A DNA stretch of 44,669 nt from Gnetum montanum (GCA_015680685.1 MNCI01030210.1:10483-55151), one strand, 5' to 3'; positions 32,941 to 44,653 are shown, counted from the first letter of the stretch. Translations and numbers: made by a program. Notes: generated from the sequence alone by a model not told the origin.

Positions 32941-33144
32941 CTTGTGTTCAGGAAATTGGTATCACAATCTGAGAGACTACTATTGTGGTTGTACAAGGTT
33001 GGTTGGTTGCTCAACGTCTCCCACCTATTGATCTAGCTACTACTATGGTAGGTCTATAGGGGTGTTACATCTACGCTAACTCATTGCTAGTGACAGGGGT
33101 GTAGAAAGCATGTGTAACTACCCTTGAACATAGAAGGAATGGGA

Positions 33145-33163
33145 GGCCCTCCTTCTAGTGCCA
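33145..33163 (-). other. Primer binding site, E3
   Basis: The minus strand reads TGGCACTAGAAGGAGGGCC, 6 nt from the LTR end at 33170. The leader 32941-33144 has no gene. Confidence 0.8.
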
Positions 33164-33851
33164 AAAAACTATGACATCCAAAAATGTTGATGGCTAGAAC
33201 ACCAAGAGGTCTGTGGGTGTATAGCCTAACCCTAAATCTATGTGAGTGCCATGCTAGGAAAATGGAAATGAGGTGCTCTAAATAGTTTGGTTGATCAAAC
33301 AGGGCTTACATGGTGTTAAAATGGCCTTTTGTAGGAAGATTTTATGGAACATTACCTATGGACACTAAGACAACAAGCAAGAGCATAGTGGAGAGTCCCA
33401 ACCCAAAAATAGTGACGTAAACATGCAAATGTGTATTGATAGTAGAGAAATGAAAGATTTATGCTTAATATTAAAAACAAATGCTTAGAAAAAAATGAAA
33501 TAAAAGCTTGAGAGTAGAGAAATGCACTGCCCCAAAATCAAGGAGTGTAACTTTTGCTTGAACAAGAAGTGAGAGTGGTATGCGATGTCAGGAAGGCACA
33601 GTGGTAGCATATTAGTGCGATCATAGTCTTTGGGACATTCGAGACACAAAGCTAGAAGCTGCAAGGGAGGATGAACCTACTAGGTTAGCTATTGCCATGT
33701 TTTGCTAGTGCAATGATAGATTGCATTATGGTATTCGCCAAGGTGTGAAGCTCTAATTCTCAAGTGCAGGAGTTTCAAAGATACTTAGAGTGTTCAAATG
33801 CTCAATTCTCTTTTGATTTTACCAACCCCTGAAGTACTGAACATCAAGATA

Positions 33852-33857
33852 TTTATA
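33852..33857 (-). promoter_or_regulatory. LTR3 TATA box
   Basis: The minus strand reads CCCTATAAATATCTTG, 682 bp from the LTR end. The same word is at 44336 in LTR4. Confidence 0.6.
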
Positions 33858-34279
33858 GGGCTAGGTTTAGTGTGAAACATGGATTAGATGACATGTGGCA
33901 TGAGTATAGACACAGTTATCCTGACATGTTACGCTCTTCATAGCAGAGTGTTATGCTCTGAAGGATAGCAACAAGTACCCAGGTACTACTAAACTATGAC
34001 CACACTACCTAGGTTGCATGTGCCAGAGTCTAAGAGACCATAATGTACCTACAAATACTATCAAAAACATGTTACTTGGCGATTATGCTCCAAGACTATG
34101 TCTTCCCCCTCTTCTAAGTAAGGTCAAGCATAGGGATAATTTTGGGGATCAATGGTGGGGGAATTATTATAGAAATACAAACTACTAATCTTGGTCATCA
34201 AAGGGATGTCAGAGCTAAGATGAAGGTTGATGATGAGTTTTGAAGGCCTTTGGGAGCTGCAGGAGGCTTTTTCTTGGTG

Positions 34280-34935
34280 TTAAGTTGACTATGCTCTAGA
34301 GAATAGCACAACACTTAGTGAAATTTTGCAAAATTTTGATTTTCTACACTGGTTATGCTAGCTACACTACAAAGTGTAGCAGGGACACTTTGATAAATTT
34401 TGATGAAATTTGTAATGTTCCTTCATGGCATGTTGGCTATGCTCTAGGGTGTAGTAGGTTGGGTAGCCTCAAAAGTCAAAAATGATGCCAAATGTATCTT
34501 CCATGTCAAACTGGCCTAACGAATCCTTATCCAACACTTAGGCAAAATTGGGCACTAAAATATCTATCACACTTGCTACACTGTGGAGCATAGCAGAGGG
34601 TAGGAACCCAAAAGATAGAAAATTTTTCAAACTATTTTGTCCATCCTGAGCACTTTTGACAAACTCTAGCTTGGTACTTGGATGAACTAGCAATTGGGAC
34701 ATGTTTTAAGTTGGGTATGCTAGGAGATAGAAAATTTGCCAAAATGTTTGGTCCATCCCAAGTAACCCTTGACCATTTCTAGCTTGATACTTATGCAAAT
34801 TGGCCATGAAAGTGTGTGCTATGGTGGGGAGCGTAGTAGGAAAACTGAGAGCATAGTAGAACACTTAAAATTTTTTTGCAAAGAATAAGACTCAATGGGT
34901 GTTACACTATCTATGCTACAAAGCATAGCACCCAA
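34280..34935. repeat. Hairpins and tandem units in LTR3 U3
   Basis: Perfect stems lie at 34361-34368/34373-34380 (GCTACACT, AGTGTAGC) and 34911-34917/34922-34928 (CTATGCT, AGCATAG). Both have the loop ACAA. Two diverged units of about 112 bp start near 34616 and 34728 (TAGAAAATTT..CAAA, TTTGTCCATCC or TTGGTCCATCC, CTAGCTTG.TACTT). Further AGCATAG / CTATGCT words lie near 34286, 34436, 34577 and 34848. Confidence 0.65.
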
Positions 34936-35030
34936 CTTAGAAAAATTTTGCCCAGGTTTTGACACTTGGAAAAATTTGCTATTTAACTGTAGAAGCCTAA
35001 AATTGGTAATATTTCATTGGCCCCTCTTTG

Positions 35031-36640
35031 TTGACATATGGAGGATTGAGCCGAGAGATGTCGACAAAGAACATGAAACACCATGACGAACACAACATCA
35101 ACACTGCTTGTTACTGCTTGATTAGACAACACTTCACTGTGCTTGAGAGTGCCAAGGAAATGAAGTATGGTAGGGAATAGATTAGGGAGATGTGTCAAGG
35201 GATAGAAAACAGAGAGGATGTTCATTAATACATGTAATTGTTGGATGTAACATCATGATGGATTGCCATCAAAGCATGATCCCTCGTCAGAGTGCTTGTG
35301 ATGGAGTTAGCATGCAAAGGTGGCCTACCCTTAGGATTTTGACCTCTCATCGGAGTGCTTGTGAGATAGTCAATCCGGGGCTAGATTGGTTGTGAAATGG
35401 AAACTATGCTATTTGACTTAGGCACTTGGTTTGTTACATTTTTCTTTTATTTCTAATTTTATTCTTTTTTTTTGTTTTTCTTTGTTTTCTTTTTTTTTTC
35501 TTTTATTCTTCTTTTTCTTTTTTATATGCTTTATCTTTTCTTTTTCTCTTTTGTGTTGCTAGGAAAACTATATGCTAATCAAAATTTGATTGGAGGTAAC
35601 CACATCGCATTTGTAGGACATGTGTTTCCTCCCCAGGATGAGTTATGTTACATCTATTTGGGGCTTTGACCAACCCAGAAAGGCTCCCAATGGGACAAGT
35701 TACGTTACGTCCATCATGGGTTTAGTGGTTAACTATAGGAAAGGTTTCACATGAAACAAGGAAGCTTGTAGAGAGTGTGAGAGATTACAAGATTAAGAGG
35801 TAGAAGTCAATTGGCTAGAGGGATGGTAGGGGTATGCACTTTTAAGTAGCTAGGAGAGTCAAAGTGGACACATTGGAGCGGTGTAGTGTCTTACCACCAC
35901 GATACAACACATCCTTGAATGATGTCACTAAGGCTTAATCTTGCAAACACAACACAGAGAAAACAAGAAAAAAAACCATCATGTGAGATAAAGGCAAAGT
36001 CTTATTTGCAAGGGCATTGCAAGGGTTGCAAATGTTGTGTTAGTTGTAGGTGCGTGCAATGTCCAAAGTAGGAAGGCTAGTGCATGTGTGATGGTGGTCG
36101 GCTTCCAAAGTTTTGATAGCTACACCAAAAGTGAGTACCCAAGTAGCAAGAGGTGATGGTGATGCAGGTGCTCAGGAGTTCTCACCAAAGGTAGGAGCTA
36201 GGAAACCCAACCACATGACGGGGAGCCATGGTACTAGATGCTCTTCTAGGCTTAGGCAATGGTGAGGGTCAAAGGATGGTAGTGCTATGGTTGGGCCATA
36301 GTGCTTTTGGTTCTTTGGTGAGTTATGTTGATGGTGAGAGCCCCAACTAGGATGGTTGGTGATGGTGGCGGTAGCTCTGGAAGGTTAGAAAGATGCCAAA
36401 ATGAATCTCTGGAAGATTAGCAAGATGCTAAGGATGGTGATGCTACACATGCTCCATAGGGTTTTTCCTTAACAACATGAACTTCATTATAGAATTACAA
36501 CATCTCACCCCATCTTACTTGGGAGGTTTGATTAGGAGATGGAGGATTGGAAGTATTCTCGCTCGCTTGTTTGCAAAACTATGTGTGTTGAACTATGGAT
36601 GCTGAACTATGAACCTAGTTTTATGTCTTGGTAGATTGCA
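35031..36640. other. Unassigned interior next to LTR3
   Basis: It would be the 3' interior of E5 if LTR3 is its 3' LTR. No gene is supported. Notable contents are a duplicated CTCRTC.GAGTGCTTGTGA phrase (35283 and 35345), a pyrimidine tract 35462-35556 ending in TTGCTAG, which looks like a 3' splice site, followed by about 35 open codons on the plus strand. A doubled CTCTGGAAGRTTAG.AAGATG phrase lies near 36376 and 36403. The open piece could be an exon of an antisense gene, but nothing matches the E3 gene. Confidence 0.4.
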
Positions 36641-36644
36641 TGTT

Positions 36645-36925
36645 GTGCTAGTTTAAAGTCCTAGAGATCATGATCCCAATTTAAGATCTCGGTAGACCAT
36701 GATGTGCTAGTTTAAGGTCCTAACAAATCATTGTGTTAGTTTAACGTCATAGCAGATGATGGATGACTAGTTTAGGATCATAATGGACCATGCTATGGGT
36801 GCTAGTTTAGTGTCATAGCCTAAGGATGTTCTATGCCAGTTTAACATCGTAGCAGATGTCTATGCCAATTTGACATCATACCAGACATCTATGCTAGTTT
36901 AACATCATAGTGGACGTGCACTTAC
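36645..36925. repeat. Tandem repeat, about nine units of 28-35 bp (E5)
   Basis: Units start GCTAGTTTAA or GCCAGTTTAACATCRTAGCAGA. They begin near 36649 and run to about 36920, right up to the end of the integrase frame. The sequence is related to the AGTTTAAGGCC arrays of E1-E4. Confidence 0.8.
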
Positions 36926-36955
36926 CTTGCTTCATCATTGGCACAATACTGCATA

Positions 36956-38766
36956 TCAGGTGTAGTATGGCTTCAGGTACAAGTGGTTAATAGGATTGAA
37001 AAACTAATTGTTGTCTGGATTAACAAGCTTGAAGGCTCCATTTTCATATGCCTTTATGACCAAGAAAGTCCCTTCTTAGTTAGTTGAGAACTTGTCCACA
37101 GGCTCAGGAATGACCTTAAGGACTAGGTCCTCCTTCTTGGTTAGGCATTAATGTTGATTGTGATAGTACTTTTTCCATTACTTTTCATGGTACCACTTAA
37201 TGTGATTAAGCATTTATAGGTGTTCTTCCTCTATAGAGTCAAGGTCAATGGTTCTCAACTTGTTGTTTTGAACCTCATCAATGAAGCTTGAGATGATCAT
37301 GTGAAGCAATGGGACCTACAATTCAAGAGGCAACATTACTTTAGATTCATACACAAGACTATATGAAATATTACTTGTCATTGTTCTTCATGTTGTACAG
37401 TAGGCTCATAGTCCATAGACTAGTTGTTTGTGCCATCATTGCTTACTATTATTAAGCATCCTATTTAGAAGGTTTATGATGACCTTGTTCATAGCCTCTA
37501 CTTGATCACTTACCTGTGGATAGTATGGTAACAAGAAGTAATGTTTAATGCCAAGGTTTTCATAGAAGGCTTTAGTTTCTATACTGCTAAATTGTGGTCC
37601 ATTGTTTGTGACTATAGTCATGGGCAAACCAAATCAGGTCACTATGTTATCTAGGATGAATTTGCAAACCTGCAGTGATGTTGTCTTCCTAAGGGGAATG
37701 GCTTCAACCCACTTTGTAAAATTTTCAGTTGTGGTCGTGATGAAGCTATGTTATGCAAAAGACTTAGGCATTATAGGCCGTATGATATCCAACCCCCAAT
37801 GTTGGAATGGCCATGTGAACTATGTAGTATGTAGTTCAGTGGGTGGCACATGCATTAGGTTACTATGTCACTAACACACATCACATGTCTTGACCTTGGA
37901 GATGTAATCATGCTCCATGTAATGCCAATAATAGCCTAGATGTCTAATTTTTGCTACCATTGCCTTGGGGGCTATATGGCCTCCAGATAGTCCCTCATGG
38001 ACTTGGTCAATGATATTTTGCCCTTCACTACCGCTAACGCAAGCTAACAGTATTTCATCATAGGATTTGTAACACAAGGTGCTATCACCTACAAGGATGT
38101 ATTGGCATGATTACTTTTGTACCATGTCTTTTTGGGTAGAGGTAGGATTTTGTGGAGGCTCCCCATGTTGGAGGTATGCCTTAATATCATCATACCACTC
38201 TTGGGTGTGAGTTGTACTTATGGATGTGATGCCTGTTACTTGAGTTTTAGGTTCAACACAATTCACTATCAAAGCGAGCAAAGCAGAAAACACGTTTAGC
38301 ACTATGCTTGAGGCTAAAGTAGCTAATGCATTAGCTATGGCACTTTCATTTCGAGAAATATGTTGGACATCTACAGTTGCAAATTGTTTGAGCAAGTCTT
38401 TCACCAAATCACAATAAGATTGTAGATGTTTTGCCCTGTAAGTGTAAACCTTTGTGACTTGGTTGATGACTAGCTGTGAATCNTTTGTAAGTGTAAACCT
38501 TTGTGACTTGGTTGATGACTAGCTGTGAATCTCCTTGAACTACTATGTTTTGGATTCCTAACTCTTGAGCTACTAAGATACCTCTAAGGAGAACTTCATA
38601 CTCTGCCACATTGTTTGTACAAAGAAATGTGAAGTGATATGTGAAGGGTTAGATCTCCCTATAGGGGAACATGATAATGATAGTGGCACTACCACCTTAT
38701 GTGGTTGAAGCACCATCAAAGTGTAAAATTGCCTCAAAGTTGGTAGGTACTTAACTTTAGTTTGGC
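36956..38766 (-). pseudogene. RNase H-integrase fragment of a Tat-like pol (E5)
   Basis: In coding order: RNase H with FDGAS (Asp 38715-38717), TNNVAEYE (Glu 38595-38597) and GDSQLV (Asp 38529-38531). It is followed by the HISRNESAIANALATLAS end of that domain. The integrase zinc-binding domain has HEGLSGGH...GYYW...CDVC (37871-38077). In the integrase core the first catalytic Asp is Glu (TTENFTKWVEA, 37734-37736) and the second is Asn (VTNNGPQF, 37604-37606). The third, Glu in QVEAMNK, is kept. The integrase C-terminus (EGTFLVIKAYENGAFKLV) runs to 36956. The frame is constant apart from a 49-base insertion at 38483. It starts abruptly at 38766; reverse transcriptase is absent. Confidence 0.85.
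38437..38531. other. 46-bp perfect duplication around one N
   Basis: 38437-38482 and 38486-38531 are identical, separated by N and TT. Removing 49 bases restores the RNase H reading frame. The likely cause is an assembly join rather than biology. Confidence 0.85.
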
Positions 38767-38767
38767 C

Positions 38768-38969
38768 TTGATAGGATGCCCCTAGACATGGATGCCAATC
38801 CTTCTTAGGTTGGTTTAGTTTGCTTTATTATTATTTTAGTTTATTTTAATTTTTCATGTCACCTCATTTATTGACTAAGTCATTTTTTTATTTTTATTTG
38901 ATGTAGGTTCTAGGTGACAGCACGAGACCTAGCAGAGCAACAGATGAAGAAGAAGGGGAAGAGCCCTAG
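38768..38969 (+). pseudogene. 3' end of the antisense gene, E4 copy
   Basis: The tail of exon 3 (38768-38808), a 98-bp intron with GT at 38809 and AG at 38905-38906, and a 63-nt last exon (38907-38969) with the same length and stop position as in E3. The encoded tail is acidic (TDEEEGEEP). The 3' flank is also conserved (TTTTTTGGATATTTCAT). Everything upstream of 38767 has been replaced by the E5 pol fragment. Confidence 0.65.
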
Positions 38970-39199
38970 CCCCTATTGCATACTATAAGCTAAAATTCTT
39001 AAAATGTAGCCCTTCTATCAAGCAATTTTGTACTTTTTTGGATATTTCATGTTTTGGATGTAATTTTGAACTATGTATCTTATTGATAATTTAATGAAGA
39101 TATGATAGTTATTTGCTTCTCATTTTATTATCTTTTCATGTAATATTATTATAATTTAAATTATGATTTGGTTGAGGCAATTAGGTCCCTTGTGGATCC

Positions 39200-39392
39200 C
39201 ATGCCAATTTAAGGACATGATAGAAGGGCCATTGCTAATTTAAGGCCATTTTAGGCCATTGCATGAAAGGAAGTTCGTTGCCAATTTTAGGCTTTGGTGG
39301 ACCATGTGATAGTTTAGGGCCTTTCCAGGCCATGCGATAGTTTAAGGCTTTATGAGACCCATGGTAGTTTAAGGCCTTTTTGGGCCATGTTT
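39200..39392. repeat. AGTTTAAGGCC tandem repeats (E4)
   Basis: Six units (AATTTAAGGACATG, AATTTAAGGCCATTTTAGGCC, AATTTTAGGC, AGTTTAGGGCCTTTCCAGGCC, AGTTTAAGGCTTTATG, AGTTTAAGGCCTTTTTGGGCC), 27-43 bp apart, match the E3 array in order. The stretch 39393-39521 has no gene. Confidence 0.75.
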
Positions 39393-39521
39393 TTTTTTCT
39401 GAATAAAGAAAGATAAATGAAATCATAGCTAATGCAAGATGTAAATAATAACATAAATCATAACTTTATAGATGAAGGGACAAAAGGCAAGCTAGACATG
39501 CGAGCAAACTAAGGAGATGCC

Positions 39522-42500
39522 CTAGTTGTGTAGATGCTTCCTAACCTGATGTAGGTTAAGTGGTGTGTAAGCCCTAGGAGGCACAAGAAAGTATTCCCCT
39601 GGACCTTTGTTTGCTGTGGAGAAGGCCAATTTTGCGCATAGAGCTTCCTCATGGAGGTCACTTGCCTTGTTTGGTTGTTTAACATTAGCCAAACAACATT
39701 GACCTTTATTACAAATGGGTGGTGTATCTTCGAAGAACTCTACTTATAACCCTTGTTTAGTATCTACATTGTTAATGATTGGAGGGGCTACATTATCACC
39801 AAAGATCACCATCTCCCCAACCTTGTAGGGTAAGTGGATCTCTTGGTGGATAGATGAAGAAATGACCCATAGCTAGGCTAACCAAGACCTCCCTAGGATT
39901 AGGTTGAAGCTAGGCATTTCTTCAACCATGATGAATTTAATGTTTGTGGGGAATTTTTCCCCTACCATGAGATCTATCATAACTATCCCTTTGATGACAA
40001 CATGTGCTTTGTTGAAGGACTTCAAACATGTTGTTATTAGCCTGATCTGATCAACCAAGCCAAGTTTGTCGATGATGGGGAATGAGATAACATTAGTTGC
40101 TTCCCTATCATCAATGTGCATCCTATAAATTTTTTATTGACCTACATGAATTGTTATGAACATGGTTGTACTGGTTACCTGATCCATTTTAGGGTTAGCT
40201 TTGACTGCCTCATCAAAAAATGTCAAGGGTGTTGACCTTGACTCTTTGGTTGTATGTGGAAGCATTATGGAATGGATGGCCTTTTCATTTGCTAGAATAT
40301 CTTCCTTAATAGGAATAGATGCCAACATGTAAACCAAGGCCTTATGGTGAGGAGGAGGGGTCATGATCAAGTCATATAGGATCAAAGTTATGTTTTTTTA
40401 TTTTAGAGCCTATTTAACTTGTGTCAGCACATATAAAAAATCTTTTCCACCATTTATTATTTTGGTGGTCTTTAGCTCCTCCATGTGTCCTAAGAGATGG
40501 ATCTCTTAGGGAGGAGATTTGGTTTATGGTTGTACAATGGGCCTTTTAGCCTTGGCGCTTGTCTATCTACTATCTGTGTTAGTGTTAGTGGCTTGAGATG
40601 ATGAGGCCATGGGGACAGATGACAAGGGGATGGGCTTAGGAGGACCTAGGTCCATGCAATCACTAGTCATATTGTCAACTAGACACTCATCATGTCTCCT
40701 TGGGTGGGTAGGTCATCATGCAGTTCCCACCATTGAACTCTAGGCAGATGGGGGATCTACACGTTTTGACACCCTAATGACAAAAGGTGTTTGGGTTACC
40801 ATCATTGTAACATGGTACGAGATCCTATCCACAAAGGGTTTCATGGGTGCTTGAGGTGGTGCCTTGATAACAAAAGGGGATTGTGGTCTAGTTGATGTTG
40901 AGGCCCCAATGTCATCAAAGGGCACACAAACCACAAATGATTCATGTGCTAATTCTGCATCATCATCAACACTAATAGCATTGATGATGTAACCTACATC
41001 ACTAGTGTTGAGTGGGTCCTTGTAGACCTTCATGCACTTGTTCTCTAGCCAGATAGAACTGCTTTCATCAAGGAATAATTTTTCTTGATCAATCATGCAT
41101 TAAATATCATCTTTCAATGCTAAATAGTAATCTGTGTCCTGGCCATGGAATTGGTGGTAGTTGCAAAACTAGTCCAATCTAAAATTCTTAGGGACTGGAG
41201 GCTCATTTGGCATAGTCATAGAATGATTTCTAGGGACCTCACAATACTTCTCATGGTGTTTTATGTGTCCTTCAACATTTGTTTGTGTTGAATGAACCTA
41301 GCACTAAGCAACTAGTCTAAGAGTTCTGATAACTTGACAGGAAAGGGGATGTACTTTGAGTGATTCTTGCATTTAAAGTTTGGGCTTTGGATAGCTTGCC
41401 TATGATCAACAATGATGCAAGTTGATTGGTTCCCATGATGCCTTATTTTTTTTGGCTAGGGCTTTAGGTGCCTTGGACGCTAGCTTGTTGTTGGGTTTTT
41501 CTTCATCAACCATAGCTACAATGGTTATTGTGGCGTTTCCCTTTTCTTTGTCTTTTCTCACATGCACATTTTTGTAGGCCACATAGGCTAGGTCCCTACT
41601 AGCTTTTTCCGTGTCTTGTATGCTCTTTGTTTGAGCAAAATATTTCCTAAGAGAACATGGGGCTAAGTGGTATAGCTTCGATTTAATAAAATTGTTTATT
41701 ATACCCTTGAAAATAGCCAACGAGTGGGTTTCAGCTATCGGCTCATGAATTTCATTGAGGGAGGCACTACAATGTTGTGTAAACTTTTGCACTGGCTCTA
41801 ACATCCCTTGTTTGATGTTCATCAATTAGTATAGCATGGCCTTAGGCTTCAAGTTATACTTGAATTAGATCACAAACTATCTTAGCAAGTCCTCTAAAGT
41901 TGAAATGGAAGCTCTAGGGAGCACATGGTACCAGTCGAGAGCTTTTCTAGTCAAGGACATGGCAAAAACGCAGATGATTACATGTGGCTACGCTTGCAAA
42001 AGTAGATACTTAGAATGGAAAGTTACCAAGTGGGTGTTTGGATCCCCTTCACCCTTGTATTTTATGAATTGGGAAAGTTGGACCCAAAGAGGTAGTGTTA
42101 GTGTAGGGACCACAAGACTAATGGGATCATCTTGATAGAAGTTCCTTACATGGACCATTTTTGAGTTGCCCACTTTAAGCTACCTAACTTCATCTATGAG
42201 AGTTTAGATGAGTTGGAATGCTTGATCCAAACTTGGAGATGCCAAAGAGGGTTGCATTGGCTGTGTTGTTGGTGGTGCCATCAAAATGGTCCACTGCCTT
42301 TTTATGGGTTGTGCCCCCACATGTGATACTTGGTGAGTTTGCTATTGTGTACTATAGCACATGTGATAGTTGTACTATGGATACAGAAGTCGTGGCCCAC
42401 CATGCAGTTGAGGCTGGGGCTATTGTTGATGGTCGAACTATGATGGCTAGGATAAAGGGCATGTGACTTGTCTATGGCTACGATATGGGCATGGTGTGCA

Positions 42501-43026
42501 CATATGGCAACATTGACATCATGGATGCTAATTGGGAAGGTTGAATAGACTGCAAGGGGATGATATAGGGGAAAGAAGTAGAAGGTCCTATGCTCTATTG
42601 TGTAGGTAGAACTTTGTGGCTAGCTACCATTGGTGGGGACTTAGGCTATGGAAGTGTCAAAACTGCCTCAAAGAAGGTAGAGGACTGTGACTAGTGCAGC
42701 ATGAAAATGGAGGTAGGCTATGAGACCAGGACATAGAATGGAACATCATTGTTAGAATAGGGTTCAAACTCCTCCTACCCATTCTATAGGGGCTCATCAT
42801 AGTTAGATATTGTGTCTTACTTTTTCGGCCCACTCACCCTAATGAGTTGGTCTAAGATCCACTTGAAGTTGTCGGTGAGTGCTATGACCATGTCAAGGGT
42901 GGGGAAGAACTCCCTCCCATTTTGATGAATGATTTCAAAATTGCACTTCACTTCTATTTCTTAGTGGTCTAATGATAGGCCCACTTGAAGCTTCACATAA
43001 AGGAAGTTGTACCATTCATCATCCAT
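39522..43026 (-). pseudogene. Tat-like gag-protease pseudogene, element E4
   Basis: The domain order is the same as in E3: N-terminal block (DDEWYNFLYVKLQV, from 43026), capsid (LSQFIKYKGEGDPNTHLVTF near 42050, CSASLNEIHEP near 41760), a Lys-rich stretch, a degenerate zinc knuckle (41110-41165) and PFVIKAP / PFVIRVS repeats (40760-40935). The protease has FNLILGRSWLA, but the active-site loop reads IDDREATN, with Gly changed to Arg after the catalytic Asp (40110-40112). The tail ends at TAG 39522. One frame holds from 42173 to 39522; the N-terminal block is in another. No reverse transcriptase follows gag-protease directly. Confidence 0.8.
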
Positions 43027-43627
43027 CGCCCTGTGTTTAGGCGATTGGTGTCACAATCTGAGAGACTACCATTGTGGTTGTATAGGGCTAGGTGGTTGCT
43101 CAACATCTCCCACCTATTGAATGAGATGAGCCATCTCCATGCTCAGGGTAGTGACCAAGGTGTTGATGGGGTTCACTTTTCTATGTAGAAAAAATGTGAG
43201 AAAATAAGGTACTTGACAAAAAACCTTGAAGTGTAGAAAACATTAAAAGAAAATGGCTAAATATGCAATTTATAATAACAGGCCAAAAAATGACTAACTT
43301 TGGAAATACTGAAAAAATGGCTATATCTGGAATTACACTTATTATTCTCTAAGGGATTGTTATGCTCTTAAGGGTTGTTACGCTCTCCAGAATACTTAGA
43401 GCTTGACATGACAGATACAATTAGGCTTCTCATCCTATGGGGTTCTAGGGGAACCATCAACTGGAACCAATGTACACTAACCAGAATGTAGATAACTCCT
43501 GCACTGGCCTATGATCCAACTATTGCTATGGTAGGTCCACAAAGGTGTAACATCTATGCTAGCTCATTGCTAGTGATGGGGGTGTAGAAAGCATGTGGGG
43601 CTACCCTTTAACATAGAAGGAATGGAA

Positions 43628-43646
43628 GGACCTCCTTCTAGTGCCA
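43628..43646 (-). other. Primer binding site, E4
   Basis: The minus strand reads TGGCACTAGAAGGAGGTCC, 6 nt from the LTR end at 43653. The leader 43027-43627 has no supported gene. Confidence 0.8.
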
Positions 43647-44335
43647 AAAAACTGTGATGTCTGAAAATGTTGATGGTTGGAATACCGAGAGGTCCATGGG
43701 CGTATAGGCTAACCTTGAATCTATGTGAGGGCTATGCTAGGGAAATAGAAATGAGGTGCCTTGAATGGTTTGGTTAATCATACAAGGACTTAAATGGTGT
43801 TAAAATGACCATTTGTAGGAAGAGTTTATGGAATGTTACATGTGGACATCGAGACAACAAGCAAGAGCATAGTGGAGAGTCCTAACTTGAAAATAGTGAC
43901 ATGAATGTGAAAATGTGTATTGAAAGTAGAAAAATGCAAGATTTATGCTTAATATTCGAAAAAAATTCTTAAAAAAGAAATGAAACAAAATCTTGAGAGT
44001 AGAAAAATGCACCACCCCAAAACTAGGGAGCATAACTTTTACTTGGATAGGAAGTGAGAGTGGTATGTGGCATTAGGCAGGCAAAGTGGTAGCATAGTAG
44101 TGTGGTCACAGTCTCTAGGAAATTTGGGATGTGGAATTAGTAGTTCAAGGAAGGCTAAACTTGCTGCGTCAACTATCACCATGTTCTGCTGGTGCAATGG
44201 TAGACTGCGTTGTGGTATTCACCAAGGTGTGAAGCTCTGATGCTCAAGTGCAAGAGTGTCAAGGATGCTTAGAGTGTTTGAATGCTCAATGTTCTATTGA
44301 TTTTTCCAACCCCTAAAGTGCTAAACATTGATATA

Positions 44336-44341
44336 TTTATA
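44336..44341 (-). promoter_or_regulatory. LTR4 TATA box
   Basis: The minus strand reads CCCTATAAATATATC, 683 bp from the LTR end. Confidence 0.6.
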
Positions 44342-44653
44342 GGGCTAGGTTTAGCATTGAACATGGATTAGGCAACACATGACATGGGTGCCACATGGCA
44401 TGAGCATAGACAGGGTTATGCTGACATGTTACACTCTTCATAGCAAAGTGTTACGCTCCGAAAGACTATAACAAGTACCCAGAGATAGCTGAACTGTGAC
44501 CACACTACCTTGACTACATGTGGTAGAGTCTGAGAGATTGTAATGTACCTACAAATAGTGTCAAAACAATGCAACTTGGAGACTATGCTTTAGGACTACA
44601 TCTTCCCCCTCTTCCAAGTAGGGTTAAGAGTAGGGATAATTTCGGGGATTAAT

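Larger units (their letters stand above)
33170..35030 (-). mobile_element. LTR between E3 and E4/E5 (LTR3)
   Basis: The plus-strand start TATGACATCC corresponds to TGTGATGTCTG of LTR4, with the terminal TG changed to TA. The alignment with LTR4 runs for about 1 kb to the window end (33170-34165 against 43653-44655, about 80-85 percent by eye). A TATA box lies at 33852. U3 is rich in hairpins of GCTACACT / TATGCT type. The right end is not defined; the estimate comes from where the U3 repeats stop. Confidence 0.7.

Noticed and set aside
34102-34118. CTTCCCCCTCTTC as complement of a polypurine tract marking an LTR end
   Set aside because: No CA terminus adjoins it and U3-type repeats continue beyond it in LTR3.
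35462-35669. Pyrimidine tract, TTGCTAG and about 35 open codons read as an exon
   Set aside because: No second exon or homologous copy found, so it is noted only under the unassigned region.
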